Position numbers and translations under genes: made by a program. Below are positions 26,201-37,900 of a stretch of 64,000 nt of DNA, piece after piece; the first letter of the stretch is position 1; every line of letters starts with the position of its first letter. This stretch comes from Balanoglossus misakiensis. Lineage: Eukaryota > Hemichordata. The notes under the pieces were generated by a model. The model had not been told where the DNA came from. It saw only the letters and a list, made by a program, of their open reading frames with translations, and searched no databases. The stretch lies in contig CM082598.2 in assembly GCA_040954595.2 (NCBI GenBank), forward strand, positions 6,510,001 to 6,574,000, given 5' to 3'.

Positions 26201-27198
26201 AGTATCGCCGGTAGGGTTTTCTAGGCACCGTCCTCCGTTCAAACAAGGTTGACTGGCGCACGGTCTTGCTCTTGCCTGAAATACATTATTCCGTCTGACT
26301 AAGTATACTCACCCACATATATTACACATCAGATTGGCGAAGTTTCAATGCAATAGCCACAGAATGATAATATTCAACATATAGGAACTACTCGTTGACA
26401 AAATCCGAGAAAAGAAACTTAATTTTGGGATCTATATGGAAAATTCGACTACAGACTAGCAGTGTGTCTTTCACCGTAGTGGCGATTGTTCAAGCAAGAT
26501 GAACTTATCATAAGCAAGAACCAACAAGAAAATGTGAAATATCATTTAAGGACACTAAAGCTGCCAATGGGAAAAATAGTAGAATTTCGGCAGCTCATTG
26601 GACTTTAAGTCATACGAGAATCAGGTTCGTTGTTGTTGTTTTATCGAACGTTGTTGCTTTTTTTCCTTTGGACGTGTGACTGGTAAATTTTAGCACAATG
26701 CAAGTCAATCATTAGCAACTTCAGCTTGAAATCCAACTGGTGTTGTATCCCTGGTGGGTAGGATCGAAACGCGGGAAGCTTTCTTTATGAATCAAGGTCG
26801 ATATCGGAAATGTTATGTGGTTAGTGTTTTCTTACCTCTACCACTGTGTACTGATCATTTCGACCGTATTCCCAACCCGGACGGTGCTGCAGGGAGTCAT
26901 AGTTCGGCGCCTCGGTCGGACAGATCTCGCAAATTCTCTGAAAGGCTTGATAGTTGAACGACTTGCACTTCTCGCCCCGCCGGTAGCACGTGTTGACGCA
27001 CAGAAACACGTAGAGGGTGTCCCTGTGCATCGTCGGATTCGGGCACGAGAACGACATGTGCGGGGTAGGGATTTCGCTCTGGACAAGGCACGCCTGCGCC
27101 TCCGGGTCGCACTGGTCCCCGCTGTCGGGCGACGCTGCGATAGAACCCAGCGCAAAGGTGGAAACTTGGGCCAGCAGAACCAACGCTTGCAAACTCAT
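20918..27198 (-). CDS. Secreted PAN-EGF-TSP1(3)-CCP(2)-C-type lectin mosaic protein, copy B
   Basis: Ten exons join in phase to 627 codons: 26836-27198 (signal peptide and PAN/apple), 26143-26275 (EGF-like), 24877-25050 (TSP1), 24570-24737 (TSP1), 24028-24132 (unrecognised 35-residue module), 23659-23832 (TSP1 with all six Cys), 23253-23426 (CCP1), 22728-22910 (CCP2: four Cys, GQWEPTPNPAC), 21727-21953 and 20918-21100 (C-type lectin, ending YWICEE and TAG). Exon 1 ends phase 0, the EGF and all later modules are bounded by phase-1 introns, and the intron inside the lectin is phase 0. This is the intact copy. Relative to A, PAN has gained a Cys (DQCDPEAQAC) and lacks two residues, and the last lectin exon differs by an indel and many substitutions. 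The WND and EPN/QPD motifs are absent, so binding may not be classical calcium-dependent sugar binding. The combination resembles soluble innate recognition proteins; that role is inferred. Confidence 0.82.
23023..23222. repeat. (CATA)n and (CA)n microsatellite
   Basis: About 200 bp between CCP1 and CCP2 exons of copy B, on the edge of the region deleted in copy A. Confidence 0.95.
25816..26005 (+). mobile_element. LINE 3' tail fragment
   Basis: About 190 bp found only in copy B: T-rich sequence, then GTATGGGCATACAGCCTG, then an AATAAATAAAG-type A-rich tail. This is the usual look of a severely 5'-truncated LINE insertion. It lies in the EGF-TSP1 intron. Confidence 0.5.
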
Positions 27199-28400
27199 GG
27201 TTAAGCACTGGCGGGCGTTGGCTAATGTGTTAAAACCTTTCAAAGCCCTAGAGTTTTACTCCTGCGTGTTTCGGGGTAATTACCTACTCGATAACCACAA
27301 GCTCAATGAGCATAGGCGGATTTACTCATCAACCTATGAAATTAAAAGTAATTGAGATGTTTAGTTAGGCCTACCCAGTGTGGCCGGAACAGCCCACGAT
27401 ATTTGCATCAATACTGTCCTCATGCGAAACGCAAAGGGAAGTGTTCCACTGCGTTGAACTCAGGTTAATAAAACGAAAAAAACGTGTCAGGATTCATGTC
27501 TTCCTGGAGTCAAAGTGAATAAAGACTTATAATATGCGTGACTCTGTAACATTCACAGACAACTGTCACTACTTATTACGTCTAAACAAGTCATATGTGC
27601 ATTCATACTCGGGGGGGGGGGGGTATTCGGGTCAGATAATCATTACCCCATGAAATGTTTTCAAATACACTGATGCTTTTAAATTATTTTGCAGTTTACG
27701 GTACAGACAGGTAACATGTTTCTGTTGCCGCGGTTACCATTGGAATTAATTCCACTATTAATGGCCTTACAATTACCAAGGGCGTGTCGCGCAATAAAGT
27801 TTGCTCGTGTTTTATTATACGACACAATTTAATTTTCGTTATGTTTACCAAGCAGCTTCATCCGGTGCTGGTAAAAAGCAATTAATCATTAATTTTTTTA
27901 TATTTTGTCCGCAAATTAGAACAAAATTTCACTAAGACAATAATAGGTAATACGGAGGACAGTATACGATGTAATGTAAACATGGCTCTCATTCGTCAAT
28001 AGATACGAGCATTGTGATTGGACGAAAGCTCTTTCCAACATTACAACCCTGAAGTTTGTGTTTGTTTGCCCGCCTGCCTGCCTGCCTGTCTTCCTCTCTG
28101 ACTTTCCAGCAATTTCAGAGTATCTATCTGCCTTATATTGGCCTTGCCCTCTTCGATTCAGTGCAGAATTCACCTGAACCGAAAACCAACTCTACTATGT
28201 ACGCGCGGAACATAAACCGGGAACTGTGCGCACCCGTCCTTTCCCCATAGGATTACATTGATTATCGCTTGAAAACAAACTTCTACTATTGTCATTTTCA
28301 CGAAATTTCACACAAAGCTCAGTCCAGTAAATATAAATTCATTCGTCAAATAAAATATAGGGGTCACCTCGCTCTATTTTGAGATAAATTGCGTTAAAAA
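27199..28400. other. Upstream region of copy B
   Basis: Closely matches 17532-18750 upstream of copy A. No exon is recognised; a G-tract at about 27611-27622 differs in length from copy A. It should hold the promoter of copy B. Confidence 0.5.
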
Positions 28401-29463
28401 TTCTGCCCATAGACAAACCATTGGTGAAAAATGCTGAGTCAGCAGTTTTCTTCTATTATCGACTAAATTCATGGCTCTGTATTTCATAAACAAGCGCGGT
28501 GACCCCTATATTTTATTACGGATTTTCTTTATACATACAAAGGAGAATCCAAAAATCTACAATTATAAAAATGACAATAGTTTCAATTTTACTGAACGTA
28601 CATACTTAACACTACATTGCCGGTCACATCAGCGTTATCTTTCGCCAGGGAGGTAAACATATCATCTCTCTGTAACAAACCGACCACATTTCAATTACAG
28701 AAGGCACAGCAGGGGGAGATAGGTAAACAATTTACACGCCGCGGGCCAAGCGATACACCCAGTCGGCGCGCCAGGTCTAATGCCACATTTTCCTTATTAA
28801 AAAGAATAACATAATTCATATCTGGTGATACCACATGTGGGATTTTGGTTCTTGTATGTCGTCTGTTTTTAATTTGAAGAGGGCTAAGACTCCTTTCAAA
28901 GTAAATTTATAGTTTCAGCCATTTTGGCAATTCCAAAGTGTAGGGCAGGGTAAACATATCCTCAAAGTGCTGGTATGTCTGATAGAGGTGTATTATCCAT
29001 CACCAGTTTCACTTAGGTCAACTTCCATTGGTTAAACACAGAAGAAATCCGCCATCTTGAAATTCTGTCGATCACATGATTTTTTATCACTCACCTAGGT
29101 AGCAAAAACTTATTTAATGTAGTTAGAATAGGCCGGTATTAGATTCAGGAGACAAAAAGTATCACTGATACCGACAATGGTAATAACTAAAGTCCAGAAC
29201 AGACTGACGAAATTGGGACTGTGTAACCGATGGTTTCATCCGCAATACAATCTTCATTCTCTATCTCATAAAATATGCAAGTTGCTTAATTAAGATGGCG
29301 GTTTCGTGGGTAGTAAATTACCTAATGTTTTGTATCGACCGGAATGGAAGAAATCTAAAACCGAAATAACACAAAATAAGAAGAATACTTTCATGTCGAT
29401 TGAGTTCGTGACTGTCGTAAAAGTGTCCCCTTGGAAAAATAGTAACTCTTGCCGATAACGTGG
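28401..29463. other. Insertion private to unit B, partly inverted copy of flanking sequence
   Basis: Unit A runs directly from GCGTTAAAAAT to GTGGTGTGTGTCGCT, while unit B has about 1.06 kb between. The left part (about 28487-28585) is an imperfect inverted copy of the flank at 28285-28372: the word AATAAAATATAGGGGTCACC and its complement, and CTATTGTCATTTT and its complement, occur at similar spacing. No transposase, target duplication or gene was identified. Confidence 0.5.
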
Positions 29464-29951
29464 TTTCGCTATACTATTTGAAACCGTTCCCGCGTGGCCC
29501 GTGAAAATATCATCGGCACCATAAAACATGTCAGTATAGCGCCGTCGTGGCTATGTAAATGTATTGTAGAAACCAGAAATAATGTATAAGAGACGTTCTT
29601 GGGAATCGACGATGATTTTGATCGTGTACTGATTTATGCCTTTTCCTTAAAACACTGAATTGATATCTGTCGACAACTGAACGAGTGATGTCTTTGATCA
29701 ATCAATGGTCAACGGGGTAGAAAAGTTTGAGGGTAGTAACGATTGAAACAGTTACAAACATCGTCCTGTTGATAACCGGAAGGAACAATGTTATCTTTCT
29801 TTTGTTGTCTCATACAAAATGGCTAAAATCATGTATCGCATGCAAAAATGGTTACAAAACATACAGGTGTGAAGAGTCTTAGAGGTTGTTGTCGACGGTA
29901 GCACGCAATGCAAACCCAAGCTGACATATTTGGAGGCAGAGTTCGAAAAGG

Positions 29952-32900
29952 TTACTCAGTTTGATAGCAGAACAAGTGTTCGGGCAGAAGAGACCATGGT
30001 TTTCGAGGAATGATTTGGACCTGGGGGGGGGGGGGGGGGCAGTACACCTGCTGTAAATCTCTGAGATTATTATGACAAACAACGGACAAAATATTAGCTT
30101 ACCTTCTCATAATCTTCAGGCTTTTCTTTGTTCGGCCATAGGCTCATATAAGTATGAACGTGGTAATGACAACCGTCTACAGATTGAAACAAAGGGGTAA
30201 AAGTGAGACTTTCAATGGATAAAGTCAGTTCACCAGCTTCACGCAACATCCACAAATTGGAACACCTTTTTGTTTCTCGAGTGTGGTCTATGTGAGAAGT
30301 TATCTTTTTTGGAAACCCGTTAACAGACTCTACAGAGAAAAAAACATGACACACATCGCCCCAAACTTTTTTGGCCACCCCTGGGTTGCACTTTAGGTGA
30401 CAGAAATCGACCGATGGTTTCCAAAAATCCGCTTACTACCATGAGCGGTATGTAATGCAACGGTATTAGGCTGCATTCACAAACACCTCTGGAGGGGGGG
30501 GGGGGGGGGGGGCGGGAGAATTCAATTTTTTTTACCGCTAATTTTCACATGCCCCCCTTCCGAACTGCCAATATTTTCAAATCCCCCCCTTCCGAACTGC
30601 CAAAATTTTGAAATCCCCCCCCCCGTTTTCTTTCACAGAGCAAAACACATCACCTATCTATCTTGTAAAAAGAAAAACAGCGCTCCCATGAAAAGAATTT
30701 GAAACTGATGTTTCCCCTCATCAGTGGGTATTAAAACTGAACATTGTTTTTATTTTTTAAGTACATATATTTGTATTCTGTGTTGGGAGACATTGTAAAC
30801 CGAGAATTGAAGGGGGTGGGTTTGGGAGGGGGTGTCCCCCTCCCACGTAAGAAAATTTTCTAAAATACAGAGCTCAAAGCTGCATTTTAATGAACCTGGC
30901 AAAAGCAAATTAACTCAACTACCGGTATGTTGGGGAGGACAAATTTAACCGTCGTCGCTCAAAGTTATCATGGGGTGGGGCAAGTCCCCTGACCTGGGAC
31001 ACTAGATAAACCAGTCAATGATTGAAAGGTGTTGATGAATGGAGGGGGTGGGTGTGGGAGGGGGTGTCCCCCTCCCACATTAGAAAATTTTGTAAAATAA
31101 AGGGCGCGAAACTGCATTTTTGTGGACTCAAAATAAATATTTAGTCGTTAAAGTTTTCAAGTCCCCCCCTTTCAGTCCCTAAATTATTTCAAATCCCCCC
31201 CCTTACATACCCTCAATTTTTTCAAATCCCCCCCCTCAATTCTCCTGCCCCCCCCTCCAGAGGTGTTTGTGAATGCAGCCTTAGTCACCCCATTGCCCAT
31301 CAGAAAAAAGGGACGTATTTGGCAAAGTATTGCAAAGCATTCAGTTGACCAAGAGAAAGTTGACGAAGCATGCATATGTGGACAGTGGGTGTTGACAACA
31401 AAGTGACATATTGATGATAGCTTAATATTAATGCCAATCATACTTGCAAATTAATTGTCTGTGTGGATGACTGCTCCTGTATTGGTGTGCTTTTATATAT
31501 AGCATATAATCATTGACAATAATAAAACGACAGTGTTTCATCAGGTGTTCTCGCAAATTTAAAAAAAATGCATTTTTTATATATTTGGACTTAAATATAT
31601 TCTGCTTCGTCATACAACATGTAATCGGGTATTAGTACCGTTCAAAAGATCCAAAAGGTTTCAAAAGTCGTACTCTGCCATATAACTGATAAAACGAATT
31701 GTGGTATCGGTAAATGTTAGATGTCGTCTTCGATCTCGGGGAACGGAACGCGTCAGGAGCGATATCGATCGCCAGCACTTGCACAACCGTTCTGGCAGAG
31801 GCTCGCTGCCCTCTCGTTCATCGACAGATTTTGCTGGCGAGCTGCGCTTCTCTGGGACCTCTGAGGAGACATTGCATTTTCCATCTCAGTTCAGACACCG
31901 GCAGCTGTTTCACCCCTGCAGAAGCTAGTATTGATTGTGCAAAGACCTTTACTCGCCGCCTCAGAGCGCGCCTCGCGCACAGAGAAACAATCGCCCGAGC
32001 ATTGCCGCTTCCGGGTTTCTGTAATTATTTCTTCCGTTAGCGCCTTGCGTCATTGGCGCAAAATGTCACGTGTCACACGCGCCATATGAGTTGGAGACGC
32101 GAGCTTGTAAAGAAAAGTTTCCTTCCGACCTTAAACTTTCTCAGGTGTCTCTAGATATCACACGGTGCAATTTGAGCTGCATACATAGCAGTTGTGTTCT
32201 GGTGGCATTGATCCTGGGTACAAAAAATTCGGTCTGAACTTTTGTGCATTTTCATATTTCAACAACGTACCCAACCCATCATATATTGCTCTTTTTAAGT
32301 CAATACCGGTCGATGCAAACCGCTTTCCCTTACACGGCTATGTGCCTGAGTTGTCGCACACCCCACGAACGTGCAGAATAGCGACAGACAGGAATACAAC
32401 TGCCTCCAATTTGAGATTTTCTTTCGATTTCCGATGAGGGGACATTCGTTCTTACGGTACTTAGTAGCGACGGCGACACAATTCAATAATTCCCGGCTGA
32501 GAGACAGCTTAGCGGCGTGGTCACGTGACAAGCTGCTTAGCGACGAAGCCAGTAACGAAGTGAACAGCAGCCGATCTCTCTTTTGTCATTCTTGTCTATT
32601 TGTAGCACTCGCTACGTCACTGTTACCATCAAAATTTATCGAAATTTGTCAAAAGATCTAAATAAAGCATCGTTTTAATAAAGGCATGCTAAAAATAGCA
32701 TAACAGGTAACATTATCATCGATTGGGCAGGTCTCAAATTTCACCAACAACGAAGTTTAGCCGAACGATCAAAATGTATGCATACGCCATTCCTAATTAA
32801 TTATTCATAGTTCAAACACATCGATTCGACGATGTCGATACGGTCTTTTCTATGAGACACTTAGGGCTAGTCAATTTTCGACTTTTTTTCTGGGCAACAC

Positions 32901-35900
32901 ATAAAAGCAAGAGAACAGGATGTCTTTCCATCAGTGAGGGGAATGTTTCATTTCGATAAGAGGTATCAGCTGGGTTTGGACGTTTGCGACTGATCAAGCC
33001 ACGTTTGCAAGCACTTGCAGAACTTTTGGGGAAGACTCTATGGCTGTGAACACGATTAGGTTACGTTGGTCCGTCTCTCGAAATTTTAAGAACCTTCAGA
33101 TTGCTTTTTTTCTTACCCTTTCACCCCATGGTTAAGTGCAAACAAATTGTTAGCTCACGTGCTGACACGGATCGGCTAATGTCGTACCGATTTCTGACCG
33201 TGTGTGCATGTGTCTGTCTGTCTGTCTGTCTGTCTGTTTTGTCTGTCTGTTGGTCTGTCAGTCTGTCTGTCTGTCTGTCCGTCTGTCTGTCTGTCTGTCT
33301 GTCCGTCTGTCTGTCTGTCTGTCTGTGCACACTATATCTCAAGAATGGCTAAACGAATTTAAGTAAATTTCGGTACGCTGGTTCAAGTTTTAAATGGAAA
33401 AAACCGATAAGGTTTGTTGGGCGGTGCTTGCATATTAATGAAGTTATGAGGGTTACATGTTGTCGCGATGCAGGATCGCGTGTAATTCTACGACGCATGT
33501 TCTGCCGATGATTGGCACAGGCAGTAATGTTTGGCAGTACCCTGACTGAATTGTCGTTGCGTCACAGTTGGGGGAAATTGTTCCTTGTGCACTGTATGCC
33601 AAGATTGTCATGATCTAGTCACGTACGCCTTTCTTGTTTCGACTCTGACGTCAGCGCAAGTTCCCGTCGTGACAGTCAACCTTGTACTTGTACATATGTT
33701 CATTGCTTTGTTTGCTTGGCTACCAAGAGTCAAAGCAGCTGAATTCGATATCAACTCAAGATATTTGTAATAAGTTACTACATCGATTACACTCTATCAA
33801 AGTAGCATTTCTTTAGAGTTGACTTCCTACCTCCCTTACGGAGGATAAACATTTTTGTTTTCTTAAATTCACTTTCATCTACCAATGGTCACAGAACTCC
33901 TAAGTGAAGACTGTTCATAAGGTGTTGCAAATTGGCAATTGAATCTGTAATAATAACTTCATCATCTGCATATAGAAGTGCAAACAAATTATAAATTACT
34001 TGTGCCAGTTTAAGGTGGCATTGCATGAAACCGTCGAGACTTTTTCAGAGGCCTATTTCTCATCAAAGGCAACGTTAAAACCCCCATAAACCATACATAT
34101 TCTGGAAGCTGAGTTTGTGAACTTTTGTTTGAGTTGCATAGATTATTGATCCCCGGAAATGGTGGCGTTTTGCGGTTAAAAAACCCATTTTTTATATTAT
34201 GTCATTAAATTTAAATTAGGTAAAAAAGATGCCCGTGCATCATGCATCTTAATATGTCATTCGAAACTAGAGTACACGTGCAAAAAAACGGTACGTAATT
34301 TTGTTTTGCGTTATCTGCTTCCATTGAGGAGTAACAGCGTTTGAAAGTTAGATTTGTAGAAAATTTGACCAAGTTCACGGTGAGTTGTATTGAATCAGAG
34401 GTTTTCCCGCCAGGGTCACTGTATCGACTAAAAAATCCGTTTTGTTGGATGGGTCATACACAATCGCCTGTTAAAATTTGAGCAAATTCGGCCAACGCAG
34501 AGCGAAGCTAAATTCTTCTGAAGTTGTCAAGAGCAGCGAAAATGCAAACTGAGAAAAACGGTCATTTGCATTGTTGACACCTATTTGTTAAACCCCAGTG
34601 CGGGGTATAAAAGGCCCCCCAAATCAGTGGCGAATCTTAATGCCGTTTGACTGACAACAGCCAACACCAACGATCTTGGCTCTATGAAAATCGGCCCAAA
34701 CAGGTCCAAGTATAAAGAATTACACCACAGAACGACAGTAGTTGGCTTTATAAACACGCACAACATAAAGTTATCGACGAAAAAGAACACGAGCTTGTGA
34801 AACAATGATGATTTTGGGAGAAATCTGGTTTCAGTGCTTTTCAGAACAATGGATCGCGTCCCTAGGAAACAATGGCCATGCCATTCAAACAGCTGTCAAT
34901 CTTTCAGAGACGCGTACAGGCGAGAAGTATTCAATTATTTGCTATGTACATTGAGATCAATTACACAATAAACAAAGATTATATGCTTTGAGAGATCTTA
35001 GTTGTCGCAATCATGGACAGCACCATGAAGAGACTATGATGCAAAACAACAGGCGTACGCGTAGGCCTATGCGGAGCGAACAGTCTGGTCGTAGCCAAAG
35101 TTATACTCGCGCGCGTGATACAACTGGTTGATTCAAACAAACGTGGTAAATTATGATTCCACTAACAGAAAACATAGTCACTCTACTTCTTCAACATGTA
35201 CTAGTAATATATATGAAAAACCTAAACCTGATACTGTACAGTCTCGCTAAAGCTAACTTTTCGAATGTTCGTGGATATATAGTCCTACGTATGGCGAGAG
35301 TGTCCGAGTAGCGACCACAGCGCACGCCATGCCATTAGGACTTCGACTAATGACTCTCAGTTGCTGATTGTGAGATCATTCGTTGAACTTCAAGGCGCAA
35401 ACTCGCACCACACTGTCGAAGACACGAGAACGGAAACGATGACGAGAAATTGATTTACATCAGTTTGGAAAAATGGTTTTTTGTTTCCGCGAATCATTGC
35501 TGACCTGAGTTGGGAGTATCGAAACCAGTCACGTGTTTGAGTGCAATCGTGACCGGGTAGCTATCGAGCAATCTAACACACACCGACTCACATTTGGTCC
35601 ATTGTTCTGACATTACAATATCATTCGAAAATTCGCACGGAGGACCGTGGACAACGATTCTGATGGCCTATTTATTAGTCTGTGGAAAATTTAAAATCCG
35701 CCAATACTTCAAGTTTTACTCTGTCACTGGATTTTACAGCTCGTCAAACCGGTGTCTGGCCAGGCTGAGTCTATTGCAATCGTTTTAGGACTTTACCGAC
35801 AACCCGCCAGAAAAATACGTCGATTGCGCACTGCTGATCGCACTTCGTCGCTGAACAGTCGGCTGCTAAAAACTAACCGTCGCTCACGTTCCAAGACTTT

Positions 35901-36431
35901 CAGAGAAGTATTGCGATTAGCCCACCTGGTCAAACAGATTACGCAGATAAACTACCAATGCTCCCGACCGTTAATTATACAGTCATTATGCACGACGACC
36001 ACTCCCAAATAAACAACTATACAAACACACGTTAATCCGAACCCCAGTACTTTCCGCTCCGGGGTTTAAGCTGTGGACTCATTCAGAAAAGTGCTATTTT
36101 TGGGTGATAATGCACCATTTCAGCCAAAACGTATTAGTCAGGATGTGGATCAGTATTAGACCTACCGATTTATGTAAAAAAGTAAAATTTGGCAAAAATC
36201 ACAACTTTTCATGCAATGCCACCTTAATTCCTGTACGCCTGCCAGACATCAACATTAAATTGAGTTCGTCGATTATTCGATGAAAGTGAGAGAGAAAAAG
36301 AAAAGTGAGAAAAAAGAAAAGAAAAGTAGAGTATGCCTGGTTATGTGTAGTGAAATTCAGAGAAGTCACTTACCGCTTTGTCCCACAAATACTATTGCCA
36401 AATACACAGAAATCGTGACAAGTTTGTCCAT
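29952..36431 (-). CDS. Secreted CUB-like protein using duplicated signal-peptide exon (tentative)
   Basis: Exon 36374-36431 repeats the signal peptide MDKLVTISVYLAIVFVGQS and its phase-1 GTAAGT donor. Exon 30103-30329 follows a good acceptor (TTTTCTCTGTAG) in phase 1 and ends at GAAG|GTAAGC in phase 0. Its 75 residues fit the first half of a CUB domain: CSNLWMLREAGELTLSIES, then CHYHVHTY, matching the Cys-x-W, Gly-x-Leu and Cys-x-Tyr pattern; the match is moderate. A further frame at 29952-30020, after a C-rich acceptor, reads PEHLFCYQTE then stops; it could be a truncated end of the domain or a frameshifted exon, as a 19-nt G-tract sits at its acceptor. The intervening region holds one TTA-flanked element and the second set of TTAA elements. 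Whether the gene is alive is uncertain. Confidence 0.5.
30468..31278. mobile_element. TTA-flanked MITE with G/C tracts
   Basis: Termini are inverted: GGCTGCATTCACAAACACCT at the left and its complement at the right, extending through CTGGAGGGGGG. The flanks read TTA on both sides, the 3-bp target typical of Harbinger-type transposons. Inside, GGGAGGGGGTGTCCCCCTCCCAC occurs twice (about 30826 and 31057) and long C or G tracts recur. No transposase frame is present. Confidence 0.65.
31279..33076. other. Gene-poor stretch
   Basis: No exon is supported. 31700-32110 is relatively GC- and CpG-rich (for example CGCCTCGCGCAC, TTCCGGG), but its open frames show no domain and no splice structure, so it could be a CpG-rich regulatory patch. 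The remainder is AT-rich unique sequence. Confidence 0.4.
33211..33327. repeat. (CTGT)n microsatellite
   Basis: Second copy of the tetranucleotide tract at 3265-3402, about 20 bp shorter. Confidence 0.95.
33869..34013 (-). mobile_element. Short reverse-transcriptase fragment
   Basis: The minus strand reads a continuous frame with YADDEVIITDS, the catalytic YxDD region of a non-LTR reverse transcriptase, followed by LQHLMNSLHL. Only about 48 codons remain. It is absent from the matching position in copy 1, where TTAA directly joins the palindromic element. Confidence 0.65.
34014..36223. mobile_element. TTAA-flanked palindromic transposon (outer element, copy 2)
   Basis: Same ends as copy 1 (GGTGGCATTGCATG and complement; TTAA at 34010-34013 and 36224-36227). 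Most of the left inverted arm is missing, and the unique spacer (34031-34292) is reversed relative to copy 1, where it lies at about 4400-4660. Non-autonomous. Confidence 0.72.
34592..36065. mobile_element. Nested TTAA element (copy 2)
   Basis: Starts ACCCCAGTGCGG after TTAA (34588-34591) and ends CTCCGGGGT before TTAA (36066-36069). It is the duplicate of 4955-6442, so the nested insertion predates the segmental duplication. Confidence 0.75.
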
Positions 36432-37069
36432 CTGCCGTAGCGGAAAATGTTTTTCTTCTTTTCGATACCTCATCTTCCAGAATACCGGTATGATGTTGTT
36501 GTTAATAATCTGATAATTTTGACTTTGTGAAAGCTGCGGTATCCGTCGACTGGAATCAGCGACTGGGACAAACTATTATGACCAGAAATGGAGGATTCCT
36601 AACGATTTTATTTGTCAACTGTTAATATCTTCGTTTACGACTACTTGGGCTTCTGTTGACTGGCGATTGAATTTCCTCATGAAACGTGTGATGATATCAT
36701 GATTTCTCATGGGAAGCAGTTGGTGGACGCATAAAGACTTCTTCAGCTAAAGATGAGAATATTTGACACCTGCCTTTCGGCTCGTGTGTAAGAGAACAAA
36801 CGACGCTTCACTCTTTGGTTTACGGCTAAATGATAAAAAAATGTTGAAGAGATAAATAGATAATGCACATATTTTCACCCAGAGAACAGAGAGCAAGCAG
36901 CATTGAAGGGGCCAAAGCATAGAGATAATAATCATTAGACTCCATGCAGGGTTGTACCATTCAAATGCGTAGGCTGTATTTGCTCTGGATGTGGAGATAT
37001 GGGGAAGTAGGCAACCACCCGAAATGGATGTCCTACAATTAGTACAAACACAACAGCCAAAAGTGAACT

Positions 37070-37900
37070 TCTACGTTATGTAAGTACTTCAGTAAGTACT
37101 TCAAAGGTCAGCTGAGGGTACCCAAAAATTGGGCCAACAATTTTGATTCCTATTTGGTTCATATTCAAGACAACGGAACATACTCGCCCTTTGGGTTTGT
37201 CAAATAAGGTATGGCCATAATAATGAGTTACGCAAGTAAGTTACAGGTGGCCCCAGGAATTTAGCATTTCATGACGGTCCTACCCTACCCCTCCAAACAC
37301 CTGGCTATATATGCCGTGCATGCTAACATATGGAAAGCAGGTCAATGGACACCTGAGGTCACCCAAAAATTTGACCAAAAATTTTCATTCCTGTTTATGT
37401 CATGTGCAACAAATCGTACATTTGCAGCCCTTTCACTTTGCCTACCATTAGGTAAGCACGTAATACATGAATCAAGCAGGTGTCACAGGTATGATCGTAT
37501 CCCCCTGTATTTGGCATTCCATGATAGTTTCATCCCTCCAAATACCAAAGCTGCACCTATACAACGTGCTGAGATATGGCACTGTACGACAGAGGTCATC
37601 CACATCACCTTATACATTTGGGCAAAAACCAACTGACACTTACATTCGCCCTGTGGAACAAACACCACACCTATCGCCCTGTTGGTTAGTGTCCAATTAA
37701 ATGTACAAAATCAATGACTTAGGCAGGTGCAACAGGTGACCCCGCCTTTGGTATATCATTATGGTCCCATCCGTATATGCCCCCCTCCCAAGCCAAAGCT
37801 GCATGCATCTGCTGTGCCATGGATGCTCACTAAGAAAAAGTAGGTGAAAGGTCACATAAGGTATCCCACAACTTGACGGGAAAATCGCACTTCATATTGA
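37070..37900. repeat. Part of the 240-bp tandem array (copy 2)
   Basis: Repeat cores near 37112, 37356, 37600 and 37855 correspond to the first four cores of the array at 7.48 kb. The later array units and the 8.5-9.9 kb part are not present. Confidence 0.65.

Larger units (their letters stand above)
20085..29855. repeat. Tandem segmental duplication unit B
   Basis: Second copy of the unit at 10386-19160, same orientation. Besides the gene it carries a local tandem duplication near its left end, a LINE tail at about 25816-26005 and an extra 1.06 kb at 28401-29463. Confidence 0.9.

Noticed and set aside
29879-30082. 67-codon frame next to the CUB-like exon
   Set aside because: It reads through a G-tract and intron; only the shorter frame that follows an acceptor was kept, and with low confidence.
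31714-32040. 108-codon frame in a CpG-rich patch
   Set aside because: No domain, overlapping frames of similar length in other registers, no splice context; length is explained by GC content.
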